Made by a program: the position numbers and the translations under genes. Source: Bacteroidales bacterium (GTDB taxonomy: Bacteria; Bacteroidota; Bacteroidia; Bacteroidales; Muribaculaceae). From it: a stretch of 39,386 bases of DNA. The DNA is taken from the NCBI GenBank assembly GCA_022768005.1, contig JALEMF010000016.1:1-39386 (forward strand), in the 5' to 3' direction. The notes under the pieces were generated by a model, which did not search any database, was not told where the DNA came from, and was given only the letters and a program-made list of their open reading frames with translations. Within the stretch, counting starts at the first letter, position 1, and every line of letters begins with the position of its first letter. Shown piece by piece: positions 28,154 through 37,364 of this stretch.

Positions 28154-28237
28154 AGCGCGAATATACAGGAAGTCTGTTTATCACCGAGCAGCACACTATA
28201 TACATGTACATTAAGTACTTACCGGGCGTTTCTTACA

Positions 28238-28257
28238 GCCGAGACTCGCCGAGACTC
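28238..28257. repeat. Direct tandem 10-mer GCCGAGACTC x2
   Basis: gccgagactcgccgagactc read directly. Confidence 0.7.
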
Positions 28258-28381
28258 ACTGATGATGTAGTTTTCACCTGATTTCTTTATTTAACATATC
28301 ATTTCTTCAACTTTAAATGAAAGAGCCGTGACTGCGATAAATAAATATCAGTGTATGAACTTACAGTACAATTATTTTTAT

Positions 28382-28389
28382 TAAATTTG
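28382..28389 (+). promoter_or_regulatory. Candidate -7 box (TAAATTTG) for the TerB/J-domain gene
   Basis: TAnnTTTG 34 bp upstream of ATG 28424. Confidence 0.5.
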
Positions 28390-28423
28390 CAAAATAAACA
28401 CTTGTAAAAAATCACACTGAAAA

Positions 28424-29194
28424 ATGAGTTGTATTCTTGGCTTGATAGGCGGCGCAATAGGTAGTGCTATCGGAGGACCGATTGGTGCTTTCATCGGTTT
28501 TTGGATTGGCAGTTCCATTGGTAATTCCGACGAAGAACAAGCACAAAAAGTTAATTTTCAAGCACAAAGGCAGCAGCAAGCCGATAATTTTTTTGAAGCA
28601 TTGATGATGCTTTCGGCGCACGTTATCCTTGCAGACGGCAAGATCATGCATTCCGAAATGGAAACCGTCAGAAACTTTCTCAGAGTAAATGGATTCAACG
28701 AAACCATGGTGCTTCGCGGAGATCAATTACTCAAAAGTCATTTCGACTACTACAAGACTTACGGTCAATACAGCTGGGAAAACAGAGTCCGCACGGCTTG
28801 CTACGATGTTTCCGCAACATTACCTGTTGAATACCGAATCCAACTCATTTCTTACCTTGCCGAAATAGCCAAATCGGATAAGAAAGTTGACAAGGAAGAA
28901 ATTGATGCTATTCACTTCATCGCAGCCAACCTCGGACTTGAGCCATCTATCGCAGACCAATTCCTTTCAATATCCGACACTTACAGTTCACTTGAAGATG
29001 CCTATAAAGTATTCAACATCGCATCAAATGCTACAGACGATGAAGTGAGAAAAGCGTACCGTAAACTCGTCTTGCAGTACCACCCGGACAAAGTGGCTCA
29101 CCTCGGTGAAGAAGCAAAGGCTAATGCCACAAGGAAACTTCAGGAAATAAACAAAGCGCGTGACCTTATTTTTCAATCACGCGGCATGAAATAA
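28424..29194 (+). CDS. TerB-like/DnaJ-domain protein (DjlA-like architecture)
   Basis: Gly-rich hydrophobic N-terminus; TerB-like [24 protein letters not shown]...[23 protein letters not shown]-terminal J domain [37 protein letters not shown]. Confidence 0.93.
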   Translation: MSCILGLIGGAIGSAIGGPIGAFIGFWIGSSIGNSDEEQAQKVNFQAQRQQQADNFFEALMMLSAHVILADGKIMHSEMETVRNFLRVNGFNETMVLRGDQLLKSHFDYYKTYGQYSWENRVRTACYDVSATLPVEYRIQLISYLAEIAKSDKKVDKEEIDAIHFIAANLGLEPSIADQFLSISDTYSSLEDAYKVFNIASNATDDEVRKAYRKLVLQYHPDKVAHLGEEAKANATRKLQEINKARDLIFQSRGMK

Positions 29195-29216
29195 TATTCT
29201 TACGATTACACTTGAC

Positions 29217-30014
29217 ATGAAACAATATCTTGACCTCCTGCAGCATATTCTCGACAACGGAGTTGACAAATCCGACAGAACGGGTACAGGCACTCGCAGC
29301 GTATTCGGCTACCAGATGAGATTTAACCTTGAAGAAGGTTTTCCGCTCATCACTACGAAAAAAGTTCATCTAAAATCCATTATCTATGAACTCCTGTGGT
29401 TTCTTCGCGGAGACACGAACGTCAAGTACCTTCAAGAGCATGGAGTGAGGATATGGAACGAATGGGCAGACCCTCTGACAGGAGACTTAGGACACATTTA
29501 CGGATACCAATGGCGCTCATGGCCGAACTACAACGGTGGATTTATTGACCAGATAAGTGAAGCCATTGAGACTATCAAGAACAATCCGGACTCAAGAAGA
29601 ATAATCGTAAGCGCATGGAATGTTGCGGACTTGGACAATATGAATCTACCTCCGTGCCACGCATTTTTCCAGTTTTACGTAGCAGACGGACGACTCAGCC
29701 TGCAACTGTACCAACGCAGTGCTGACACATTCCTCGGAGTGCCTTTCAATATCGCCTCTTACGCATTACTCCTAATGATGGTGGCACAAGTGACAGGGCT
29801 TAAAGCCGGCGACTTTGTACACACTCTCGGAGATGCACATATTTACAACAATCACTTTGAACAAGTAAAACTGCAACTCACTCGAGAGCCTCGCACATTA
29901 CCCAAAATGATACTCAACCCGGAAGTAAAAAATATTTTTGACTTCAAATACGAAGACTTCCGGCTTGAAGGCTACGACCCACACCCGCATATCTCCGGCG
30001 CAGTATCCGTATAA
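29217..30014 (+). CDS. thyA: Thymidylate synthase
   Basis: [100 protein letters not shown]. Confidence 0.98.
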   Translation: MKQYLDLLQHILDNGVDKSDRTGTGTRSVFGYQMRFNLEEGFPLITTKKVHLKSIIYELLWFLRGDTNVKYLQEHGVRIWNEWADPLTGDLGHIYGYQWRSWPNYNGGFIDQISEAIETIKNNPDSRRIIVSAWNVADLDNMNLPPCHAFFQFYVADGRLSLQLYQRSADTFLGVPFNIASYALLLMMVAQVTGLKAGDFVHTLGDAHIYNNHFEQVKLQLTREPRTLPKMILNPEVKNIFDFKYEDFRLEGYDPHPHISGAVSV

Positions 30015-30055
30015 CAGCTAAAAAACGAATTATTAACTCCTTAAATCACAAATAA

Positions 30056-31516
30056 ATGACCCCATTAATCGTAATTCTGACAATAGCAGGCTACTTTGGT
30101 CTCCTACTGACAATTTCCTTTTTTGCATCAAGAGGAAGCGACAACTCTACTTTTTTTACCGGCAACAGACGAACTCCGTGGCCACTCGTAGCTTTTGCTA
30201 TGATTGGTGCCGCAATTTCCGGAGTGACATTCGTATCAGTCCCGGGAATGGTAGTAAACAGCGGATACTCGTACCTCCAGATGGTACTCGGATTCATAGT
30301 CGGATACTTTATAATAGCAGCAGTACTTGTGCCTATATTTTACAAGCACAATCTCGTGTCAATTTACGGCTATCTTGAGAACCGTTTCGGAACGTCAACT
30401 TATCGCACCGGAGCATGGTTTTTCTTCGTATCAAAAATGCTCGGCGCATCAGTTCGATTTCTCGTAGTGTGTGTAGTGCTTCAAAACTTGGTATTTGAAC
30501 CATTCGGTGTTCCTTTCGTTTTCAACGTAATAGCGACAATAGCATTAATATGGCTCTACACCGTCAAAGGAGGAGTTAAGACACTTATATGGACAGATAC
30601 CCTTAAAAGTTTCTGCCTCATTACATCAGTAGTACTATGTATTTACTTCATTGCGAAGAATCTCGGTTTCTCTATCGGCGAAATGATCTCCGCAGTAAAG
30701 GCTCACGAGACTTCACAAATGTTTTTCTTTGACGACCCTAAAGCCGGAACATATTTCTGGAAACAGTTCCTTGCCGGAGTATTTATGGCAATCGCCACAA
30801 ACGGACTTGACCAGGATATGATGCAGAGAAATCTCGCTTGTCGTGACTCTAAGGAAAGTCAGAAAAATATGATTGTAAGCGGAGTCCTGCAATTCTTCGT
30901 AGTAGCACTGTTCCTTGTTCTCGGCACAATGCTAATAATTTTCCTCACCACAAACGGAATCGAAATTCCTAAAAAGACTGACGAAATATTTGCCCTCGTA
31001 GCTACTAATCCTACTATGCCTGTGATAGTGGGTATCCTCTTCGTCCTCGGACTTATCGCAGCTGCATACTCGGCAGCAGGCTCGGCACTTACATCTCTCA
31101 CAACTTCATTTACCGTGGATATTCTTAACGGTGAAAAGAAATACGAAGATGAAAAATTGACAAAAGTTCGTAAGGCCGTACATATCGCTATGTCAGTAAT
31201 TATGGGACTCGTTATTATCTGCTTCTACTATGCAAGCGACCAAGACGCTATCAGCGCAGTCTATCAACTTGCGTCTTACACCTACGGTCCTATCCTGGGT
31301 CTCTTCACGTTCGGATTGTTCTGCAAACGCCCTGTAAGAGACGGTGCAGTACCGGCTGTGTGTATCTTAGCCCCGATAATCTCATGGTTCGTGCAAGATT
31401 TTCTCAAAAATCAGTTTGATTACCACACAAGTTTTGAACTTCTAATCATCAATGCGCTCATAACTATGGCAGGACTCCTCGTATTCTCCATCGGCGCTAA
31501 GAAAATTCAGAAATAA
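30056..31516 (+). CDS. Sodium:solute symporter (SSS) family transporter
   Basis: Multi-TM protein with FFTGNRRTPWPLVAFAMIGAAISGVTFVSVPGMV, TNGLDQDMMQRNLACRDSKESQKNMI, AAAYSAAGSALTSLTTSFTVDIL. Confidence 0.95.
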   Translation: MTPLIVILTIAGYFGLLLTISFFASRGSDNSTFFTGNRRTPWPLVAFAMIGAAISGVTFVSVPGMVVNSGYSYLQMVLGFIVGYFIIAAVLVPIFYKHNLVSIYGYLENRFGTSTYRTGAWFFFVSKMLGASVRFLVVCVVLQNLVFEPFGVPFVFNVIATIALIWLYTVKGGVKTLIWTDTLKSFCLITSVVLCIYFIAKNLGFSIGEMISAVKAHETSQMFFFDDPKAGTYFWKQFLAGVFMAIATNGLDQDMMQRNLACRDSKESQKNMIVSGVLQFFVVALFLVLGTMLIIFLTTNGIEIPKKTDEIFALVATNPTMPVIVGILFVLGLIAAAYSAAGSALTSLTTSFTVDILNGEKKYEDEKLTKVRKAVHIAMSVIMGLVIICFYYASDQDAISAVYQLASYTYGPILGLFTFGLFCKRPVRDGAVPAVCILAPIISWFVQDFLKNQFDYHTSFELLIINALITMAGLLVFSIGAKKIQK

Positions 31517-31534
31517 AATACCGCACTACAAGTA

Positions 31535-32419
31535 ATGGCAAGAGAATTATTCGGAAAATACGTGTGGCTTATGGACACTATTCGGAGGTGTAAAAGAGTC
31601 ACACGCAACGAAATAAATCGGTTGTGGCTTCTTTCTTCCATCTCGGATAAAAAGCCTATACCGCGCCGCACGTTCTGCAACTATCTGAAAGCCATACAGG
31701 ACCTGTTCAACGTCAACATAGAGTGTGACCCGAGTACGTTCGAATACTATATCAGCAACAGCGATGAATACAATGACTCCGTCACATCATGGCTGCTGAA
31801 CTCCGTTGCCGTCAGCAACGTCCTGACCGGTTCCTTGGACGTGGCAGACAAGATTTTTATTGAGGACGTTCCTTCCGCCAAGGAATTTCTTCACATAATA
31901 ATCGGTGCGCTGAGGGCTAACCACTCCATAAAGTTCGATTATCAATCGTACGACCATTCTCTGCCTAAACCCGGCATCGTCATTGAACCGTATTTCATCA
32001 AAATCTTTGAGCAAATATGGTACCTCACCGGTTACGTCCCGAAAGACAAGAAAATCAAGACCTACGCACTGGATCGAATGAAGAACGTGGCGGAAATGCA
32101 AGAAGAATTCAAGATTCCCGCAAATTTTGACGCCGAATCATTCTGCAAAAACTCTTTCGGAGTGATTTTCAACGAGAGTAAAGTCAGAACTGTCAGGCTG
32201 AAGTTCGATGACAGAACGGCTAAGTACCTTCGTGCATTGCCAATCCACTCCACTCAGACGGAAGACTGCGGAATATTCACCTACAAACTCCGCATCACCA
32301 TTGATTTTATAAACAAAATTCTCTCGTACGGTCCGCAAGTCACAGTACTTGAACCGGAAGAATTAAGAAAAATGGTAATCAAAAATCTTCAGGATACACT
32401 CAAAAATTACAATTTATAA
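31535..32419 (+). CDS. WYL domain-containing transcriptional regulator
   Basis: N-terminal HTH-like region (ITRNEINRLW...RRTFCNYLKAIQDLFNVNI); WYL core IKFDYQSYDHSLPKPGIVIEPYFIKIFEQIWYLTGYVPKDKKIKTYALDRMKNV. Confidence 0.92.
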   Translation: MARELFGKYVWLMDTIRRCKRVTRNEINRLWLLSSISDKKPIPRRTFCNYLKAIQDLFNVNIECDPSTFEYYISNSDEYNDSVTSWLLNSVAVSNVLTGSLDVADKIFIEDVPSAKEFLHIIIGALRANHSIKFDYQSYDHSLPKPGIVIEPYFIKIFEQIWYLTGYVPKDKKIKTYALDRMKNVAEMQEEFKIPANFDAESFCKNSFGVIFNESKVRTVRLKFDDRTAKYLRALPIHSTQTEDCGIFTYKLRITIDFINKILSYGPQVTVLEPEELRKMVIKNLQDTLKNYNL

Positions 32420-32523
32420 CCGCTCGTCGCACCTTATATTTTGTTAATCACAATAAATTTATTAACTTAGCATCGCTAAACAATTAGCGCAGATACATAA
32501 TTTCAAAAAAATATAATATCAAA

Positions 32524-33732
32524 ATGTCTAAAGTCATTATAATCGGCTGCGGAGGTGTGGGTACTGTTGTTGCTCACAAATGCGCACAAAATTCTGACGT
32601 CTTTAATGAAATCGTCATTTGCTCTCGCACATTGAGCAAATGTCAAGCAGTGGTTAAGGCTATCGGTAAGCCTAACGTTTCTGCCGACAGCGTTGACGCT
32701 GACAGCGTACCTCAACTCGTGGAACTTTTCAAAAAGCACAAACCGGATCTCGTGATAAACGTTGCACTGCCTTATCAGGATCTTACCATTATGGACGCTT
32801 GCCTTGAATGTGGTGTAAACTACCTTGACACAGCAAACTATGAGCCTAAGGACGTTGCACACTTCGAATATTCTTGGCAATGGGCTTACAGAGAAAGATT
32901 TGAAAAGGCAGGACTTACGGCTATTCTCGGCTGCGGTTTTGACCCGGGTGTAACCGGCGTAATGACTGCTTACGCTGCAAAACACCATTTCTCTAAAATG
33001 GAATACCTCGACATCGTTGACTGCAACGCAGGTGACCACGGTAAAGCCTTCGCTACGAACTTTAACCCGGAAATCAATATCCGCGAAATCACTCAAAACG
33101 GTCGTTATTATAAAGACGGAAAATGGATTACTACCGGACCACTTGAAATTCATGCTGAACTTAATTACCCTAACATCGGTCCGCGCGATTCCTATCTTCT
33201 CTATCACGAAGAGCTTGAATCACTCGTTATCAACTTCCCTACTATCAAACGTGCCCGCTTCTGGATGACATTCGGTAAAGAATACCTTACTCACCTCCGT
33301 GTTATCCAAAATATCGGTATGGCGCGAATTGACGAAGTGGAATACAAGGGTATCAAGATTGTGCCACTTCAATTCCTCAAAGCCGTTCTTCCTAATCCTC
33401 AGGACCTTGGAGAAAACTATCACGGCGAAACTTCTATCGGGTGTAGAATCTCCGGTCTTGACAAAGAAGGCAAACCGCTTACTTACTATATCTACAACAA
33501 CTGCAGCCACGAGGCTTCTTACCGCGAAACAGGCATGCAAGCCGTAAGTTACACCACAGGTGTACCTGCTATGACAGGTGCTATGATGTTCCTTACAGGA
33601 AAGTGGGTAAAACCGGGTGTCCATAACGTTGAAGAATTCGATCCTGACCCATTTATGGAACAACTTATGATTCAAGGACTTCCTTGGCACGAAATCAAGA
33701 ACTGCGACTTGGAAGTAGATGCAATAAAATAA
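32524..33732 (+). CDS. Saccharopine dehydrogenase family protein, probable carboxynorspermidine dehydrogenase
   Basis: Rossmann VIIIGCGGVGTVVAHKCAQNSDVFNEIVICSRTLSKC; LGCGFDPGVTGVMTAYAAKHHF; YNNCSHEASYRETGMQAVSYTTGVPAMTGAMM. Confidence 0.9.
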   Translation: MSKVIIIGCGGVGTVVAHKCAQNSDVFNEIVICSRTLSKCQAVVKAIGKPNVSADSVDADSVPQLVELFKKHKPDLVINVALPYQDLTIMDACLECGVNYLDTANYEPKDVAHFEYSWQWAYRERFEKAGLTAILGCGFDPGVTGVMTAYAAKHHFSKMEYLDIVDCNAGDHGKAFATNFNPEINIREITQNGRYYKDGKWITTGPLEIHAELNYPNIGPRDSYLLYHEELESLVINFPTIKRARFWMTFGKEYLTHLRVIQNIGMARIDEVEYKGIKIVPLQFLKAVLPNPQDLGENYHGETSIGCRISGLDKEGKPLTYYIYNNCSHEASYRETGMQAVSYTTGVPAMTGAMMFLTGKWVKPGVHNVEEFDPDPFMEQLMIQGLPWHEIKNCDLEVDAIK

Positions 33733-33748
33733 GTTACTGACATACACT

Positions 33749-33781
33749 AAAAAAGGCAGCACATCTGTGTTGCCTTTTTTG
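33749..33781. terminator. Bidirectional terminator between the saccharopine dehydrogenase family gene and radA
   Basis: AAAAAAGGCAgCACA-tc-TGTGtTGCCTTTTTT between convergent genes. Confidence 0.85.
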
Positions 33782-33797
33782 TTATACTTTATCAGTG

Positions 33798-35162
33798 TTA
33801 AGCAAACAATGCTCTGAATGCTTCCTCCACTTTTGCCACTTCCGTGATTTTGATTGTGCGTGATGAAGTGTCAATTCCTTTAAGGTTTCCTTTGGGAATA
33901 AGTATCTGTGACATACCGAGTTTTTCAGCCTCCATAATTCGCTGCTCGATACGTGTCACCGGGCGAATTTCACCGGATAAGCCTACCTCACCACTCATAC
34001 ACACGCCGTGAGGAATATTCATATCCACATTTGAGGACAGTATGGCACATATCACCGGTAAGTCAAGAGCCGGGTCATTGACTTTCAGCCCGCCTGCTAT
34101 GTTAAGAAACACATCTTTCTGTATTAACTTGAACCCTACTCTCTTTTCAAGTACAGCAAGCAGCATATTCATTCGCTTTGAGTCAAAACCTGTTACGGAA
34201 CGCTGAGGTGTACCGTATGCTGCAGAACTTACAAGTGCCTGAGTCTCTATAAGGAATGGTCTTGCACCGTCAATAGTAACACCAATTGCCACTCCGGAAA
34301 GATCTTCATCGCTCTGTGAAAGCAGCATTTCCGACGGGTTCTGCACTTCGCGCAGCCCTCTCTGACACATTTCGTAAATACCTATCTCGGAAGTGCTTCC
34401 GAAACGATTTTTTATCGAGCGAAGTATTCTGTACATATATTTGCTGTCTCCTTCGAACTGCAACACGGCATCTACTATATGTTCAAGCACCTTAGGACCG
34501 GCAAGGCTACCCTCCTTGGTGATATGACCGATAAGGATTACCGGCACTCCGCTTTCCTTTGCGTACTTCAACAGGCTGACTGCACATTCACGCACCTGAC
34601 TTACACTGCCTGATGCAGATTCAAGGTCATCAGAGGCGATTGTCTGGATAGAGTCAATAATTAGCAGTCCTGGCTTAATATCTTCAATATGCTCAAATAT
34701 ATTTTGTAGCGAAGTTTCTGTAACTATATAGCACGAATCGCTGACACGTCCGAGACGGTCGGCTCGCATCTTTAGTTGTACCGCACTCTCTTCACCGGAA
34801 ACGTAAAGCACGGTACGCGAACGGATTGAAAGTATATTTTGCAGTACAAGCGTGGACTTTCCTATTCCCGGTTCACCGCCTATTAGTACTAACGACCCGG
34901 GCACAAGACCTCCACCGAGAACTCTGTTCAGCTCACCGCTCGGCAATGTGATACGCACCTCCTCTGAAGCCTTTATTTCAGACACCTTTTGCGGTTTGCT
35001 TTTTCCGATACGTGACGTATTTACTATTCCCTTGTTTTTAGGCTGTACCTTCTCTTCCACCATACTGTTCCAAGCACCGCAGAAAGGGCAGCGACCTTCC
35101 CACTTTGGTGATTCACCGCCACACTCGGTACAGTACCACACCGTCTTTACGTTTTTAGCCAT
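33798..35162 (-). CDS. radA: DNA repair protein RadA
   Basis: Zn finger YCTECGGESPKWEGRCPFCGAWNSM; Walker A GGEPGIGKSTLVLQ; KNRFGSTSEIGIYEM; Lon-like C-terminal domain. Confidence 0.98.
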   Translation of the reverse strand: MAKNVKTVWYCTECGGESPKWEGRCPFCGAWNSMVEEKVQPKNKGIVNTSRIGKSKPQKVSEIKASEEVRITLPSGELNRVLGGGLVPGSLVLIGGEPGIGKSTLVLQNILSIRSRTVLYVSGEESAVQLKMRADRLGRVSDSCYIVTETSLQNIFEHIEDIKPGLLIIDSIQTIASDDLESASGSVSQVRECAVSLLKYAKESGVPVILIGHITKEGSLAGPKVLEHIVDAVLQFEGDSKYMYRILRSIKNRFGSTSEIGIYEMCQRGLREVQNPSEMLLSQSDEDLSGVAIGVTIDGARPFLIETQALVSSAAYGTPQRSVTGFDSKRMNMLLAVLEKRVGFKLIQKDVFLNIAGGLKVNDPALDLPVICAILSSNVDMNIPHGVCMSGEVGLSGEIRPVTRIEQRIMEAEKLGMSQILIPKGNLKGIDTSSRTIKITEVAKVEEAFRALFA

Positions 35163-35174
35163 AACAATTTATAA

Positions 35175-35939
35175 TTACAACATTCTACGACGAAATTCCG
35201 AAACTATCACTGCGGTTGCCATTGACACATTCAACGACTCCACACACTCCGCATCTGCCGGGAATGGCGGGATATACAACTTGTGAGAAACACATTTCTC
35301 TACTTCGGCGCACATTCCTTTCCCTTCATTTCCCATCACGATAACGCCCGTGTTCTGAAGCGGCATTGAATACAAATTATCACCGCTGAGAGAAGTGCCG
35401 TAAACTGGCATACTCTCTTTAAGGCGACTCAAAGTCTCCGACAAATTGACGTAATACACTTTCACTCGCGCCATTCCACCCATAGTAGCCTGCACCACCT
35501 TGGGATTGAACACGTCAACAGTGTCATAAGATGCCAATATGGTATCTATTCCGAACCAGTCAGCAATACGCATTATCGTACCGAGATTTCCCGGATCCTG
35601 AACACGGTCAAGAGCCAATACCAATTTATCCTTCAAATCACCGGGAGAGCACTGTACAGGTAATTCAAAAACTCCGATTACAGGCTGAGGAGTGCGAAGC
35701 TGTGACATTCGCTCAATATCGTTATTCGTCACAATTATCACCTCCCTGCCGGCAATTTTATCCTTATTCTGTTCTATCCACTTATTAGTGGCGAAAAGAT
35801 AGCGAACACGAAAAGCATTTATCAATTCAAAAACGCACTTTGCCCCTTCTGCAACAAATAGTCCTGTCTCTTTTCGGCTGCGAGCATCTCCAAGCGACCT
35901 TACAAGTTTGCGTATATTATTAGTTAATTCCGGTGTCAT
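35175..35939 (-). CDS. TrmH/SpoU-family RNA 2'-O-methyltransferase
   Basis: KETGLFVAEGAKCVFELI; LVLALDRVQDPGNLGTIMRIADWFGID; GVIVMGNEGKGM; LYIPPFPADAECVESLNVSMATAVIVSEFRRR. Start trimmed to MTPELTNN. Confidence 0.95.
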   Translation of the reverse strand: MTPELTNNIRKLVRSLGDARSRKETGLFVAEGAKCVFELINAFRVRYLFATNKWIEQNKDKIAGREVIIVTNNDIERMSQLRTPQPVIGVFELPVQCSPGDLKDKLVLALDRVQDPGNLGTIMRIADWFGIDTILASYDTVDVFNPKVVQATMGGMARVKVYYVNLSETLSRLKESMPVYGTSLSGDNLYSMPLQNTGVIVMGNEGKGMCAEVEKCVSHKLYIPPFPADAECVESLNVSMATAVIVSEFRRRML

Positions 35940-36103
35940 CAGAGAAAAAAATATATTTCTCAAAGTTACGCATTTTTTAACTGCCTGCTATATAATAAAG
36001 CCGGAAATTTAATCCGTAGTGACGAAAATCGGTAAAATTGCCGTTTTTCGCTAATTGAAATCTAAAAATTCCGCTTAAACATTATTTTCTCGCAACTTTT
36101 CGC

Positions 36104-36111
36104 TAATTTTG
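36104..36111 (+). promoter_or_regulatory. -7 box (TAATTTTG) of rnpB
   Basis: TAnnTTTG ends 7 nt before the inferred 5' end of RNase P RNA. Confidence 0.6.
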
Positions 36112-36117
36112 CACTAC

Positions 36118-36500
36118 AAAGCAGCCGGACGTCTCGTCGCTGACAAGATTTTTTACTTGTTTGAGGAAAGTCCGGGCAACATAGAGCACCATATTTCTTA
36201 ACGGGAAGTTATCGGCAACGGTAAAGGCAACGTGACAGAAAATAACCGCCACTGACGTGGTAAGGGTGAAAAGGTGGGGTAAGAGCCCACCGGGTGGCAT
36301 AGTGATATGCTGCGCCGCACGCCTTATGGGTTGCAAGGTCAAGTATACCGCCATTTAAGGGTTGCTCGCCCATTGGCGGGGGGTAGACTGCTATAGAACC
36401 GTGGCAACACGTTTCACAGATAAATGACGAGACGCTGATGTTGGCTCGCTCCGGCGATAGTGACTCAGCGACATAACCCGGCTTACAGTTCGACTGCTTT
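36118..36500 (+). ncRNA. rnpB: RNase P RNA (bacterial type A)
   Basis: Hallmarks GAGGAAAGTCCGGGCaacatagagca, ACAGAAAATAACCGCC, GGTAAGGGTGAAAAGGTGGGGTAAGAGCCCACCG, and 3' AGATAAATGACGA...ACATAACCCGGCTTACAG; terminal P1 pairing AAAGCAG/CTGCTTT, then poly-T. Confidence 0.97.
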
Positions 36501-36596
36501 TTTTATTTTACTATTCTACATATTTTAACATTCTTAAATGTAACCAAACCATATTCCGCTACGTCTATATCACAGAAACAAAAAACAGACGCAGAT

Positions 36597-37328
36597 ATGA
36601 AAAAAATATTCAAATACGCTATCGCATTAACGGCAATTCTCTTTATTGCAAGTTGTTCAAGTTCTCGTGAATATTCCGACGCAGACCATAAGATAACCAC
36701 TACAACGTTAGACGTCACATCTTTCAAGAGAATTGACGTTTCATCAAGCATTCAGGTGGTATATACTCAGAGCAAAGAATACTCCGCAAAAGTAGTTATG
36801 CCTAAATACGTCAATGAGTTTTTCAAATACAATAATAACGGAAACACCCTTGAACTTCACCTTGACAGAGGTTGGAACTTTGACGTGGATAGCGAAAATA
36901 TCGTGGTGTATATTTCAGCTCCTTGCATCACCGGAGTAAGCATTGCCGGGGCTTCCACTTTTAATGCCGAGAGCATCAATCAGCTTAACAAGCCGTTAAA
37001 TATCGAATGTGCAGGGGCTTCTTCCGTAACTATTGACAATTCTTTCGTGGAATGTTTGAATCTGGAGTGTGCAGGAGCAAGTGTATGCAACATCAATGTC
37101 AAAACTGCTGACGTTAACGCGGTTTGTGCCGGAGCTTCTAAAATAATTCTTTCAGGCAAGGCTAACAGAGCGAATCTCGAGGCTGCAGGCGCAAGCAGAA
37201 TTTACGCTAAGGAACTGAAGACTAAAAGCGGAGAAGTTTCTGCCGTTGGTGCATCTTCAATATCTTGCAATATTGACGAACTTAGTTCTAAAATTGCCGT
37301 TGGAAGCTCTTCCGTGGACAACAAATAA
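36597..37328 (+). CDS. Head-GIN domain (DUF2807) putative lipoprotein
   Basis: Signal peptide with lipobox LFIASC; ITTTTLDVTSFKRIDVSSSIQVVYTQSKEYSAKVVMPKYV followed by repetitive beta-helical ECAGASSVTI/ECAGASVCNI/VCAGASKIIL units. Confidence 0.92.
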   Translation: MKKIFKYAIALTAILFIASCSSSREYSDADHKITTTTLDVTSFKRIDVSSSIQVVYTQSKEYSAKVVMPKYVNEFFKYNNNGNTLELHLDRGWNFDVDSENIVVYISAPCITGVSIAGASTFNAESINQLNKPLNIECAGASSVTIDNSFVECLNLECAGASVCNINVKTADVNAVCAGASKIILSGKANRANLEAAGASRIYAKELKTKSGEVSAVGASSISCNIDELSSKIAVGSSSVDNK

Positions 37329-37364
37329 TCACTGAATAAAAATATAAGAAACACTATAACTGAT

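Noticed and set aside
32503-33762. Long antisense ORFs 32503..33207 - and 33220..33762 -
   Set aside because: Opposite the well-supported saccharopine dehydrogenase family CDS; composition typical of antisense frames.
36023-36050. Inverted repeat CGAAAATCGG..CCGTTTTTCG between trmH-like gene and rnpB
   Set aside because: Short near-palindrome with one mismatch in the divergent promoter region; no U-tract, no second copy convincing enough to call a regulatory site.
36103-36354. ORF 36103..36354 -
   Set aside because: Antisense to the clearly recognisable RNase P RNA; spurious.
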